DNA of 64,000 bases from Dermatemys mawii (GCA_007922305.1 ML677328.1:8418620-8482619), one strand, 5' to 3'. Numbered from the stretch's first letter, positions 47,860 to 59,704 are shown. A program made the numbers and translations. The notes: generated by a model from the letters alone, not told the origin.

Positions 47860-48950
47860 CTCAAATTCTCTTCCCCTTGCTATCATGTGTATTGAGGTTC
47901 ATTGCAAAAAGTTCCCCATCCTGAACATCTGGCTCTAGTTGCTGGTCAATTGCTGATGGGCAGATTTCTATTGACAAACACTAAATTAATATAGAACTAA
48001 AAATATCCCAACGTGCTAACCTTCAAACATTCAGATATTAACATTTTCATAACATTAACAAAGTTATAGTGAGAACTGTGCAGATCTTATTCTTTAAGAA
48101 GAGTATTTCATCAAAGGGAAATCGCTCTGTGAAGAGGAGGAGATTAAAAAAATCACTGCAGCAAAAGCACTTATCACTAGATTCAAATGTGTGCTTAGGT
48201 TCAGTGGTATTGAGAATTGATGGGATACAGAATCTAACTTTTGGCAATAAGATAATATTTATGTATGTTTGGTATGCCAAATCTCTCTCCTCTCTCTCTA
48301 AAACTAATATCAAGAGAGCTGGCACGAGGAATGTATACTTATCACATTAAAAACAAACATCTTACGAAACCTGTAAAAGGGAAGGTGAAAATGGAGGGCC
48401 TGTATCTGTAAGACCTATGCATGTGGAACTCATTAAATTAACAGGTCTTCTGAATGCAAAAAGCTTGTAATCCTATGCCAGTAGCCTAAAATACAAGGAG
48501 TCAGTTGCAAGGACCATTCTTTTCTTAGAATCTCTTCTATATTACCCTTATCCAGGGTCTAATCTTTAGCTCAGGGATATCAATGAAAAGACTCCCACTG
48601 TCGTCAAAGACTCCCACTGTCTTTAGAGCAAGACCTAGTTAACTACCTACCTTCCTTTCCCCTTTGACCCAGGCATCCTTTTACATTTACAAGATAATAG
48701 GAAAAAAATGGACAATCAATGTCATATACTGTTCCTAAATAGTTATTTGTCAAAAGTGGAATCCAAGAGGTTCTTTTGCTTTTCTGTGAATATATTTTTA
48801 TTTGTTGTTCTATTTTGTTTGGTTTTATATCTGCAGATTTAGTTTATTACACTGGTATGACAATCTTCTATAGAGAAACCATTACCAAAATTCAAAAGAC
48901 CTTGCTATCATCAATAACACAAATGTCCCATAATTCACATGTCTGCCACA
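47860..48950. other. unassigned sequence with an 18-bp duplication
   Basis: AAAGACTCCCACTGTCGTC and AAAGACTCCCACTGTCTTT are adjacent at about 48583-48624. Nothing else was recognised. Confidence 0.4.
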
Positions 48951-48959
48951 CATCAAAAG

Positions 48960-50577
48960 GGCCATTCACTTGATTTGGTCTTCACCACGCACCACTCCCT
49001 CTCTAATCAATTACCATCTCTCTAACCATCACCTGGTCTCCTTCAACATCACCCATTAGATGCCTCTCTCACATCCTATCACTTGACCTCTCTGTGATTT
49101 CCAGTCCATCAACAGTGATTAATTTTTGTCTTCTCTCAGCCCTCTCCTCCTTCCCCTCTTTTCCTTTCTTCAGTTGAGATGGTTGTTGATTCTCTCCAGG
49201 TTTCACTATCCTCTACTTTGACTCTTTTTGCCCTCTCTCCCATCACAAGGTCCACTCTGCCAATCCCCAGCACGGACTCACCCCTAATATCTGCTTCCTC
49301 TTCTCCTGTTCTCTTACTGCAGTGTGTCTCTGGCAGAAACCCCATGACAGCCTGAGTTCCTCTACAACAAATTCATTCTCTCTTCCTTCAGTTCTGCCAT
49401 CTTCCTAGCTAAAGAACTCTATTTCTCCAACTTAACTGAATCCCAAGGCCACAACTGTAGCCACCCTGTTGCTACCTTTAACTCGCTCCTCAAATCTCCT
49501 ATCCTGCGGTCTCCATTTCTCCTTTGCACAGGATGTCATTGATTTCTTTCAAGAGAAAATTGACAAATGTAGTGATCTCCCCTTCCTCTCAGTTTAACTT
49601 CCCTTTGCCCATCCCCTCCCTTCCTACAACTCTTTTCTCCTTCTCCCATCTTAAAAAATACCAGCCTTGATTCCACGCACTCTGCGCTCCTCCAACTACC
49701 TTTGGCTTACAATTGCTAACTTGAGTCAGTCTCCTCCAGTCCCATTGTAGATTTTTCCCAATCTGATTTCTTCCCCTTAAACATCACTGAAACTGCTTTC
49801 CCAAAAGTCTCTAATGACCTTTTCCTAATCCAATATCAGAATTGATACTCCCTCCTCATCCTCCTTGACCTGTCAGCTGCCTGTGATATTTCTTATTGAA
49901 ATTTTGTCTTCCCGTGGCTTTCATGACTTTGTCCTCTCCTGGTTCTTCTTTTACATCTCTAATCGATCCTTTTTCATGTCCTTCATCTGCATCTTGTGGG
50001 GGATCCACGGGTTTCTGTCCTATGTCCTCTCCTCCTATTCTTCTACACACTATCTGGGTAACCTCATCCACAACAACAAATTTAACAACCATGTCTATGC
50101 AGATGACTCACAGATCTACCTGTCTTCTTAAGATCTGTCATATTTCATTCGCTATCAAGATGTAGACTCCCATCTCCGATGGACCACTGATGCAAGCCTC
50201 CATTGTCCAATTGTTAAAATTTCAAACTAGCACCTGCATGCTCTCTCTCATGCTGGTCCTCACACCTGGGAAGAGACCCTTGTAAACATCTGCAAAATTC
50301 TCATAATCCTTCTTCAATTACCTCCTTAAATCTTGTCTTTGCTGTGATATCTATAAAAAACTTCAAAACAGTTAGACCATTGGTGTGTTGAGCAGTTGCT
50401 GATCAATACTATTTTCTTGTACTTCCCTGTCAGGTATTGCTTGTCTTATACTTAGATTGTAAGTTCTCTGGAGCAGGAACCATCTTTTGTTCTGTTTTTG
50501 TATTATGCATAGAACTATGGGGTTGCGGTCTATGGCTAAGTCTCCCGAGCACTACAGGAACAACCAAATAATAATAA
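48960..50577 (+). mobile_element. decayed L2/L3-type (CR1-clade) LINE
   Basis: Translating the + strand in shifting frames gives, in order: a remnant of the endonuclease C-terminus around 48985-49055 (SNHHLVSFNI, usually SDHHLV); a long Ser/Leu/Pro-rich linker; reverse transcriptase at about 49855-50128, with a DLSAAC-like block, then VLSWFFFYISNRSF, and the catalytic YADDSQIYLS at 50096-50125; and a 3' untranslated end with TTAGATTGTAAGTTCTCTGG, GCAGGAACCATCTTTTGTTC and a final AATAATAATAAA. The YADD box is intact but stops and frameshifts occur throughout. About 1.6 kb survives of an element that would normally be several kb, so it is 5' truncated. L2 and L3 cannot be separated by eye. Confidence 0.75.
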
Positions 50578-50579
50578 AG

Positions 50580-52040
50580 CCATTGCACCAAGCTGAACAG
50601 GTCTGAAACTGGATGAAACTTTCTACCCACCATTTACACTTTTGGCAGCCCATTTAGATCACTTGTTTCATCCTCATCTGAAGACGCTGTTGGTAGCCTG
50701 AAAGGGCTACCCTTTTACCTTGTTCAGTCCTGAGTATCGGGGGGATGGGGTGTTTGACCGTTGTAAAAGGATCACTGTCATAAAAAACTAATGAATTTCC
50801 AAATGTTACTTGTAGTTCATTCAGTTGGAACAGTGAAAAATAGACTGGCTAGGAAATGTCCCTATGCCAGCTACAGGGAGATGGGGTGGTATTGGTGCCA
50901 TTACATCAGGTCAATGCACCTGAGGATCCCTCATCCGTGGGAATGGTATTTACCATTTTATGGCCTCTGTTGGCCAATGGTGTGGCTCAAAGATGCCCTA
51001 AAGCAGCTCAGGATCAGGGCCAGGGATTTTAATTCTCAGCATAATAGCCTTTCATCAATTTTAATCACTTTAGTTGGTTTTGATCTTGGCTAACTGTTAA
51101 GATAGACCATAGGACAATAGAGATTATCCTGCAGCATACAATAGGCCAAGTGCCTCAGGAAAAAAAAATAGCTCCCCTTCATTCTCATGTTCCCTAAAAC
51201 CTGGTCTAGAAAGAAAGACTGAAAATGGATGTGAATCTTTACTGTTCTCCCCCCCTTTTGCAGCATTAGTGATTACAGCTGCAGTTATTTTGAGCCTGCT
51301 GGAAGCACCAGTTGTGTTAAACATTTTCCTGACACAATCTGACAGAAAAATCCTCTTCATAAAATCAACATAATCAGAATGAATTAATCTGGGCAGCAAT
51401 TTTTCTAAATGGGTTGCCAGCTTAAATAACAATAAAAAGATTGCTGTCACAATTAATCACCCTTTTATAGGGGGTTGAACCACTTATGAAATAATTGTTC
51501 TCTACTCACATTTGTGCAAAGAGATCCAAATCAGACACTTGCTCTCACATTGAAGCAGCTGCAGAATCAGATTGAAAGACACATACATTCTTTTTCTCTT
51601 TTCAAAACTCTCTGATACACTCTGCAGGTCACACTGTGTCATGTCACCGTGTTACATTTCTCAGTGGAAAAGAAGAAAGTGTATTGCAATTGAAGGAGGA
51701 TTGGGCTATTTATCCTGACACACCCTCTTTGCTAATGAAATAGGTGATTAAAAAAACAAGGCTAAAACATAAAAACAAAACCAAAAATTCATAATTCAAG
51801 AAATAGGTCATCAGGAAAATCAACAGCAAAATAATCATCTTGGTCGAGTATTAAAATAAAGAAAGCGCTCCCAATAAACTAATCTTAATAATACTTCTAA
51901 AAATTCTCCATGACTTCTAGCAGTAATAACCGAGAAGCAACAGCATGTTACAGAGCAAGATGATTGGTGGAATATTTACAGGTCCATTACAAGAAGAGAC
52001 AGTAGAGGATGGTAGCTGGAAAGGGAAAAGATCTCTTAGC
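50580..52040. other. unassigned sequence
   Basis: Two roughly 100-codon frames (50791-51093 +, 51124-51450 -) have no domain. See findings for 51240-51470. Confidence 0.4.
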
Positions 52041-52041
52041 T

Positions 52042-52110
52042 AAATGATTCTCCAGCTGTGGTCGGTAGACCACCAGTGGTGCACAGAGTACTTCCAGATG
52101 GCTTATGGAA
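52042..52110. mobile_element. hAT 5' end fragment
   Basis: AATGATTCTCCAGCTGTGGT followed by CGGTAGACCACCAGTGGT resembles a hAT terminus of the CAGTGGTTCTCAAACTGTGGTC type. The first bases are degraded and no partner end with the same sequence was found. Confidence 0.45.
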
Positions 52111-52114
52111 CTGC

Positions 52115-52730
52115 TCCCATCAAAATGATGAAACACACACAACTGGAACTAGAGACAGTCACTATCACCCTACAAAGTTTCAATTATACATGCTTCAGTC
52201 AACATGCAAAGTGCTTTCTTGTACACCTGTCAGAGCTCCCTGGTGCTCCTCTGTGTGTTTAGCTTGCTGTACTTTAAAATAAAGTGATTATGGAGCCTCT
52301 TTCTTTGTCAAGTGTTTCACTGTTTTAAATTAACCCATGATCAAATTGGCTGATAACATTAATTTTGGTGGAGCAGCAAACGTATATGTAGACAGTATTA
52401 AACTGAAAATCAGAGACTAGAACAGTAGCTGTTTGATGAAGGAGAGACATTTGGCCCTAATTAATGTTGAATTCTATACTCAAGAAAAGGAAATAAATAG
52501 CAAAGATGCAAAGTGAGGCATGTAGGGTGGAAGGAGAAACACAAAGCAGCAGTACTGCCCGTTACAGTAAAACAAAAATATTTTAATTTTGCCTTCTTAA
52601 TGCTGTCCTAATATCTGGTATTTCTTTATTCATATAATCAACACCATAGTTACAGCACTATAGATACTGGAATGGGGAGGAGAGGTGACCATAAGAACAT
52701 CATCTCTATTCTAAGCGGGCATTAATGTGA
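52115..52730. other. unassigned sequence, possibly more of the hAT fragment
   Basis: No recognised feature. TTTTTGGACCACTG at about 52735-52748 could be a hAT-like right end but does not match the left end at 52042. Confidence 0.25.
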
Positions 52731-52749
52731 ACAAATTTTTGGACCACTG

Positions 52750-53180
52750 CACTAGAGTTCTGAATCCATCTCAGCGCTATACATGCAGAATGTATCCGCC
52801 CCCGTCCACTCCCGCAACAATGCTGCAGGGCTGTTTTGCTGACTCATCCCGCTAGCAGACATTGGAGCCCTCCATGAAGAGGCCCAACTCCTGCTCACTC
52901 AAGTGGTGTCAGATACGACTTCTCAACTCCACCCTGCACTAAAAGAGGGTGGCTCTCTTGTGAGAGAGAGCTAAGAAGCGAAAACAAAGGAGGCCCTGCA
53001 GGGGAGCCTTAGGGACAGCCGAGATTAGGCTGGAAGCTTAGGCTTGTGTTTAGGTTGAGTTATTGTATATTATGCAAAAGTTTGCAATAAAACCAGCCCA
53101 GGGAGGGAGCTAAATTTTGACACCAAATCTGAGTGTGGTGAGTGCAGGACAGGGACTCAATCAGTACACAGGGACACATC
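52750..53180 (+). other. GC-moderate segment with a poly(A)-signal-like site, possible LTR remnant
   Basis: GAGAGAGAGCTAAGAAGCGA, GCAGGGGAGCCTTAGGGACA and an AATAAA at 53086-53091 with GT-rich sequence 40 bp downstream resemble the R/U5 part of a vertebrate LTR. No TG...CA boundaries or target duplication are seen, so the call is weak. Confidence 0.25.
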
Positions 53181-53189
53181 ACATATTAA

Positions 53190-54285
53190 ATGGAAAGGTA
53201 GTGAAATAGGGATGTAAAAAAATACTGGTCATCTGATTCAAATTTAGCCATCCCATTGGTTTTACATTCATAATTCTGTCCATCCACCACCTGGGGTGTC
53301 ACTGTCAGAACTATGTTGCACACTCTCCAGCACAATTAATGGGAAGCCCCAGACACAAATTCAGCAAGTAGCATACCACAGATCCTGCCAGGGATAGGCA
53401 AAAGACCCTGAAAGTTTGTTTCCCAAGCCAGTTTGCTCCCTGCTAGGAGACAGGTGTCAGTATGTGGAAGCTTGCACGGCTATCAACCATGCGTTACCTA
53501 TTCTGTGGATAAGGATTTTAATCCCCAAGCCTGTCAGTCTCATGCCTTTCACAAGCACTAGAAAGCTCCTTTATGGGAAACAATAAGTTTCCATCATTCT
53601 CAGGATGAAAGTGTCATTGGTTTATTTATCCTTCAGCCCAGCTCCCTGCGGAGCCCTCAGATTAAGAGTTTCTTTGAACTTTTAGTTCTGATGCAACATC
53701 AGAGTGAGGCACCCAGACTGCTCTTACACCAAAGGACTATAACACTCTTGTTGCTGCATCCCTCTGGGGCCTCCACTGCTCCTCCCCTGGGCTTTCTGCC
53801 TACTCCCTGCTCCTTCACCCCCAGTCCATCTTCCATATCTCTCTTGCCAGCACCATCCACTCAACCTGCTCCTTCCTCTAGCTCCGTCCGCACCTGACTA
53901 TTCTGTTCCACTCTTGTTACACACAAATCTTGGCCCTCATACTTCCTTGGCTTGAAGGTCCCCACACATTTTTCATTCCTTACACCACTCCTCCTCTTCC
54001 CAGAAAGAGGTCAACATACCTTTACTCCTAATTTTGATCCTCTGCACCAACAGCCTCCACATCTCAGGGCCCTCCCCTTCTGGCTACTCTTCCAGACATC
54101 CTTCCTTTATTTACATATTGACACCTCAGGTCCCCACCAAGTCATCTCCTAATATCCATGCCCCATCAATTCTACAGCAAGGTCAGGATGGGCTCTCAGG
54201 TGAAAATCCCTGTTTTCATTGTGGTTATCATATATTACTTGTGCCATGGTAGAGTTTAGGAGCCTTTCTCATGCAGCAAGATGCC
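53190..54285. other. unassigned, pyrimidine-rich in part
   Basis: The 53740-54130 stretch is C/T-rich and gives overlapping short frames rich in Pro, Ser and Leu with no domain. It could be an old LINE remnant but no motif was found. Confidence 0.3.
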
Positions 54286-54287
54286 TT

Positions 54288-54356
54288 TGTGCTAGGTTCT
54301 GTACAAATACACAACAAAAAATATCCTTGCTACAAAGAGCTTACAATGTAAATTAA
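54288..54356. repeat. old interspersed repeat fragment (paired with 25605-25720)
   Basis: GTGCTAGGTTCTGTACAAAT, then ACACAACAAAAAATATCCTT and CAAAGAGCTTACAATGTAAA. It is a clearer copy of the family fragment at 25605-25720. Confidence 0.5.
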
Positions 54357-54359
54357 ACA

Positions 54360-56460
54360 GTTAACTATGGTCGCTTGTGAGCAAAATCAAAGCCAAACAA
54401 ATTAGAAGCTGTGTACCATATAATTACACTGTAGTGTATGCAGGGCATCAATCACAAATACGGAGGAGTAAAGGCTATGTTGTTCAAAACCCTGTGTTTT
54501 GTCTTATCTTTTGTAAACAAGTCGTCAAGGCAAGGTTGCCAGGTCACTGAAACCTGCTTGCTAGTCCTCAGTTGCTGGTACATAAGCAACATACTTAATT
54601 AGAGAAGAACACATTCTGGTTTCTTTCTGAGCAATTTACCATGACAAAGTGTTGACATCTTGGATTTTTTGCTAGTACACTAAACATTAGGACTTTATTT
54701 CCAAAATTAAGAGTTTCCACACGTACACACACTAAACAACAGAACACAAACAGAACAATCCTAAAGCTGAAATAAGAACACTAAACACAAAATTATACAA
54801 GTTAAGTCACAGATGAATGAAACTGGTATGATGATGCAAAATGATTGAACTAAACTGAAAAAAGGACCCACAATATTATGAACACAGGTGCATCTAAGCA
54901 CTGATTGTACATCAAGAATTGCATGTCAGATAACAATTGCACCCATCCAGAGTCCCACTGACTTAAAGTTAGGTCACAACATAACCAGGCAACCTTAAAT
55001 CTTACAAATCCAAGTGAAGTGAAACAAAACACAGTGAATTAAAACAACTAAGTTTTAACCATTTTCACTAGTTAGCATTTTATATAATACAGCTATTGAG
55101 AAAGGTTTATTCTGCTCTGTCCTCATTCTTTTGTTTATCACCTCATTATCTTGCATACACTGAACTGCTTAAACCTCTTGCAGCTGTTGCACATCAATAA
55201 CTCAGCTGTCACAAGATAACCCAGTGTCACTGCTGCAGATGATCATGTCCACTGGCTATTACCACCTAACAGCTTATAGTTAAAACAGCTCACTGCAAGT
55301 GGTAATCACCTGAGATCTCACAACTAATAGATAATTCCAACTTGCAACTGGTAAGCTTACGCAACAAACTTGTCTAATCACTCTGAGTTGTACTGTTTTC
55401 CCAGCCTCTCCTCTCAAAAACCAGGAACACATTTTTATAACATCACTACAGAATCTTCACTTCAAGTAACTAATATGTACAAGGGGAAAAAAATTCTGCA
55501 TAATACTGTATCCTAGGGATTTCCTTCTTAACTATAAATAACTGCTACAGTTTAACTAAACATTACAAAGTGCATGTTTTGTCATTTGTGCAAACCTTAG
55601 ATCAACTCATTGTGTTGAAATGTATAGAATTTTTTTTTAGCCAAAATCAAGCAGGAGAATTTTATACCCAGAAGAAAACCCTTTTTAAAAAAAAGAAAGT
55701 GAAGAGAGAATGAAAATATGGATCTGAAATATAATGCCTCTTCCAGTCAAAATCTCTCTGGCATGGTAAACCCTTATATTGCAACTCAAGTTTCATAGGA
55801 AGTGAAGGAGATGATAATTTTCAGAAATAAAATAAAATAAAATATAATAAAAGATACAGTGCTTGCTTAAACCTTTTCCTTTTTTGTCTTTTTAGAAGTC
55901 AGTATAATTCATTGTTAAGATAACTCTTTTTTATCTAAATGCAATAATCTCCTGACTGCTCTTTCAATTTACAGATGTAATTTACATGACAAACAGTCAG
56001 AGGCCTTGATTTACCAATCAGCTGTATTCTTCACTGTCAGTTTTGGAAAACATCAGACTTTGGAAATATAAAGTTTGGTTCTACTCAAAATTGACTATAT
56101 TAAAATGTCACCTTCATATTCATCATACCTTTTCCCTGTGTGTATTTGGAGATATATTTGCTGACTTCATGGGCAAAAATGTGTTGCTACTTTTCATGTC
56201 TATTAGCACCACAAAGACAACCCATGTAAACAGAGTGAACTATATCCTATTCCAACTTGCACATCACCCAAAAATGTTAATGAAATTCCAGCTGTCATGC
56301 CAAACTCAGATCTCACTTATACCTGTGCAATACTATTAAAGGCAGTGGCACTGTATGTATAACAGAGGCCAGAATCTGTCTTGTAGAATATTTATTTTTG
56401 GTAATGATGTACACAAGGAAAAAAAAAATGGAGCAGATTCCATGAATTCCAAAAGAATCC
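54360..56460. other. unassigned AT-rich sequence
   Basis: A short AAAAT-type repeat lies at about 55827-55852. No gene or transposon was recognised. Confidence 0.4.
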
Positions 56461-56465
56461 ATTTT

Positions 56466-57216
56466 GAAGCACTTGGAGGAGGTGGTGGTGACTAGGAACA
56501 ATCAACGTGGATTCACCAAGGGCACATTATGGCTGACCAACCTGGTTGCCTTCTGTGATGAGGAAGCCTTCTACGGAAGCCTTCTATGATGAGGAAGCCA
56601 TCAAAGGAAGCCTTCTTTGATGAGAAGCATAGTAGGAGCATTGCCAACAGATAGAGGGAAGTGATTATTCCCCTTTATTTCACACTGGTGAAGCCACATC
56701 TTGTGTACTGCGCCCACGTCTCTCCACTACAGAAAGGATGTGGACAAATTGGAGAGAGTCCAGGGGAGGGCAATGAAAATGATTAGGGGGCTGAGGCACC
56801 TGACTTATAAGGCAAGGCTGAGGGAACTGAGCTTATTTAGTCTGCAGAAGAGAAGAGTGGGGGGGGCGGGGCGGAGCCGAGGGATTTGATATGATCCTTC
56901 AGCTATCTGAAGGGAAGTTCCAAAGAGTATGGAGCTAGGCTGTTCTCAGTGGTGGCAGATGACAGAACAAGGAGCAATGGTCTCAGGTTGCAGTGGAGGA
57001 AGTCTAGGTTAGATATTAGGAAAAACTATTTCACCAGGAGCATGATGAAGCACTGGAATGAGTTACTTAGGGTGGAATCTCTGTCAGAGGTTGTAAAGAC
57101 CCAGCTTGAGAAAACTCTGGCTGGGATGATTTAGTTGGGGTTGGTCCTGCTTTAAGTAGGGGGTTGGACTAGATGACCTCCTGAGGTCTCTTCCAACCTA
57201 ATCTTCTATGATTCTA
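56466..57216 (+). mobile_element. CR1 LINE, 3' end with ORF2 C-terminus
   Basis: The first 100 bp (CAACGTGGATTCACCAAGGG, GGCTGACCAACCTGGTTGCC) belong to a more 5' part of ORF2. They are joined through a small repeated block (GGAAGCCTTCT three times, 56565-56625) to the last part of ORF2, so an internal segment is missing. The C-terminal domain reads LERVQGRAMKMIRGL and LRELSLFSLQKRR (56730-56860), then, after a frameshift near a G-run at 56858-56875, DRTRSNGLRLQWRKSRLDIR and KHWNELL (56960-57065). The end GGGGGTTGGACTAGATGACC, CTCCTGAGGTCTCTTCC and CTATGATTCTA is the CR1 tail. It is inactive. Confidence 0.88.
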
Positions 57217-57910
57217 AAAGAATCAAGATTGCCCCACAGCTCCAAAGCTGAGTTTACAGGCCCGGCAGCTAGAACAAATTATTGAAATATAGTAAATATG
57301 GAACTCCACAACTCTATTTTAAGAGTCACTTTGCAGAGTAGGAACAACACTTTAAAACACTTATCTTAAATAAATTATATTCTCAAAGAATAAGTAACAA
57401 CCCTCCTTTCATCTCAGCAGTCTTCACAGAGCAGCATAAAGTGGAAATGGGCAGTCCGTAAAAGGGCAATGAGCTGATTCTATTTGGGAAATGGAAAGGT
57501 AAATGTTCTGCTGGTCAAAGTTATGCAGTCGCACAAGCTTTGATTGCTATATTAAATGTTTGTATTTTTCTATTTTCCCTGGAGTCACCAATTATTACAC
57601 AAGGTGGATGCTCTAAATGGACAATAAATTGCACCTATAGTAATTTTCTGACTTAAAGATTGGAATTCATAGCTTCTTTGTTTTCAACGCCAAGCCAATG
57701 TAAGCTGATTCAAATTCTGCTTAAAGCAAAAGCAGAAGGCAATTCATGCCATGAGCACCAGGAAAAATCATTGTTCAGCTATTGGAGAACTTACTGAATA
57801 ACCAGCATTTTGGGATATATGGCCTTTGGAACTTAATTTCTGTTCTGGGCATACAGGTGTGTGCTAAAAAGTGATACTGTCTCCCTTGGGATGAAGTTAT
57901 GAAAGTTATG
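57217..57910. other. unassigned sequence
   Basis: No gene or repeat was recognised. Confidence 0.4.
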
Positions 57911-57914
57911 TACT

Positions 57915-58003
57915 GGGCCTGATCCAAAGACCATTGGAGTAAATGGAAAGACTCTAGTCAACTTCTGTGGACATTGAATCAGCACCTGGCTGAATCAGGG
58001 CCT
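57915..58003. repeat. palindromic repeat, GGGCCTGATC type
   Basis: GGGCCTGATCCAAAGACCAT at the left and TGAATCAGGGCCT at the right, with GGAGTAAATGGAAAGACTCT inside. It is related to 15802-15959 and 29813-29885. Confidence 0.6.
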
Positions 58004-58029
58004 ATAACTGAAAATATCATATATCTATC

Positions 58030-58036
<7 letters not shown>

Positions 58037-58068
<32 letters not shown>
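58037..58068. repeat. (AC)n microsatellite
   Basis: Sixteen uninterrupted AC units preceded by a TATC-rich stretch. Confidence 0.95.
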
Positions 58069-58071
<3 letters not shown>

Positions 58072-58419
58072 CAGGAGAAAGCACCTCTGAAGCCACCACG
58101 CCTACATACATATGAGCCCTCAACATGTAGGAAAAAAAGCAAATTTTCCACATTTATTGTCACGGCAGTTTGCAAGGTCTCCAATGAATCTGTGCAATGG
58201 CACTTATATTTTTGTTGGAAGACTCCAAATCATAAGTGATTTGTTTACATGTGTAATGTATAGCAATGCACATAAACACTGTATATTCAAAGAGTCTTAA
58301 TATATTTCAGTAGAGATGATATTGCTCAAATTGTTGCACATGGCGTTAGGTGGACTACTTTCATAAGGATCAAGTTTTGTTGCTAAAATGACCCATGTCA
58401 CTTTGAAAATTTACTCTGA

Positions 58420-58754
58420 ATTGTATCTGTCACAGACCTGGTCAGGATCTCTCCCTGGTGGACATGTACCAAACTACTCTGTTTGGATCCCAACAATGGA
58501 TCCGTATGTGCTTCTAAGCCCACTGAGTTTGAGTAGCATCCAGGTACTGACTCCAGCTCTGACCGTTCACTCTTATTCCTGGGGTGCAGACTACCTGTCG
58601 GGAACAACTTCTCAGAAGTAGGACCCTGAGGTCAAGTTGTCCAAGGTGACAAGAGGATTGTTGAACCTCAGGGTTTCCACAATAGACTAAGCACATACCT
58701 CTCAGAGCTCCACCCTCATGGGTACTCTGGGTTAGAGCTTTGCGTGGGACTAGT
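58420..58754. other. unassigned segment next to MITE cluster, possibly retroelement-derived
   Basis: Composition is more GC-rich than its surroundings and the segment appears to resume past the small DNA elements at 58755, 58960 and 59483. Proximity to the Ty3/gypsy scrap at 60172-60390 suggests an LTR-retroelement host, but no LTR boundaries were found. Confidence 0.25.
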
Positions 58755-58845
58755 GTAGAGCCCTATAGCGGGACTGGGATCCCGCAGGACTTACTGCCCT
58801 AATACTGGGAGCAAGATTAAAGAATAGTCCCGTACAGGGCTCTAC
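58755..58845. mobile_element. 91-bp palindromic DNA element
   Basis: The left arm GTAGAGCCCTATAGCGGGAC and the reversed right arm GTAGAGCCCTGTACGGGAC are nearly identical. There is no target duplication that I can fix. It is a small MITE-like hairpin, perhaps hAT-type (CAGAGCCCT relatives). Confidence 0.65.
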
Positions 58846-58959
58846 TCTGTCTTACAGTTTAAACCTTTGCAGACATTTGACAGTAACAGCAAAGAACTCA
58901 GGGGCTTTGAAAAGTAACTTAAAAGAACACACACTTTAGAGAGAAGGCAGAGAGATTTA

Positions 58960-59158
58960 GGCCTGGCCTACACAACACTGTAGTGCCATATTGTGAATGT
59001 TTCCTACGTTGATGGAAAGTATTTCCCCATAAACCTAGGTAACCCACTTCCATGAGTATCAGTAGCTAGGTCATTGGACTATGACAACAGGGGTGAGAAT
59101 TTTTCACATCCCTGAGTGATATAGCTAGGTCAATCTGCATTTTAAGTTGGACCTGGCC
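58960..59158. mobile_element. 199-bp Harbinger-type MITE
   Basis: TTA lies at 58957-58959 and 59159-59161. The left end GGCCTGGCCTACAC and reversed right end GGCCAGGTCCAAC pair. Internal TAGCTAGGTCATTGGACTAT and the TTTTTCACATCCCTGAGTGA block match a turtle MITE family that also resembles part of 59483-59698. Confidence 0.75.
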
Positions 59159-59482
59159 TTACGGACCCACGCAAAACCAACAAAACCTGCATGCAAAACC
59201 CCTCCCTCCTCTGAGACTCCTTAAAGATTTGGTCAGTTCTTTCAGGGTCTCAAGACTTCCTATCCTCTTGCTCAGCTTCTCTCTCCCTGCGGCTTCAACA
59301 AATTCTCCTTAGTTTGTTCAAATATGATAGTCAAAAGCTTCCTCTAGCTTAGGAAGCATGTGTTTGTTTAACAACAGCTTCTCACATCTCTTTTTTTGTT
59401 CTCTTGTTTTGCTGGCGAATTTTCATTGTTCCAATCCCCATCCCTGCAGACAACTTGAAGAGAAACCAGGTGATTTTCCTAA

Positions 59483-59698
59483 GGCTATAGCTACTCTGTA
59501 GAGCTTACAGCAGATGCTCTAAGCTGAAGGGAAAGAGCTCTCCCATTGATTTAATTACTCCAGCCCCCACCGGCGATGGTAACTATGTCTTCGGGAGAAG
59601 CTTAGGTCGGTATAACTTACATCACTCAGGGGGATGGCTTATTCACATCCCTGAGCAACCTAAGTTATACCACAGTAAGTAGTAGAGTGTACATAGCC
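59483..59698. mobile_element. 216-bp Harbinger-type MITE
   Basis: TAA lies at 59480-59482 and 59699-59701. The left end GGCTATAGCTACTCTGTAGA and the reversed right end GGCTATGTACACTCTAC are a terminal inverted repeat. Its 3' half contains TTCACATCCCTGAGCAACCT, shared with the element 500 bp upstream. Confidence 0.85.
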
Positions 59699-59704
59699 TA
59701 AGTG

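Noticed and set aside
49140..49345. Glu/Arg-rich minus-strand frame
   Set aside because: It is antisense to the pyrimidine-rich linker of the L2/L3-type LINE.
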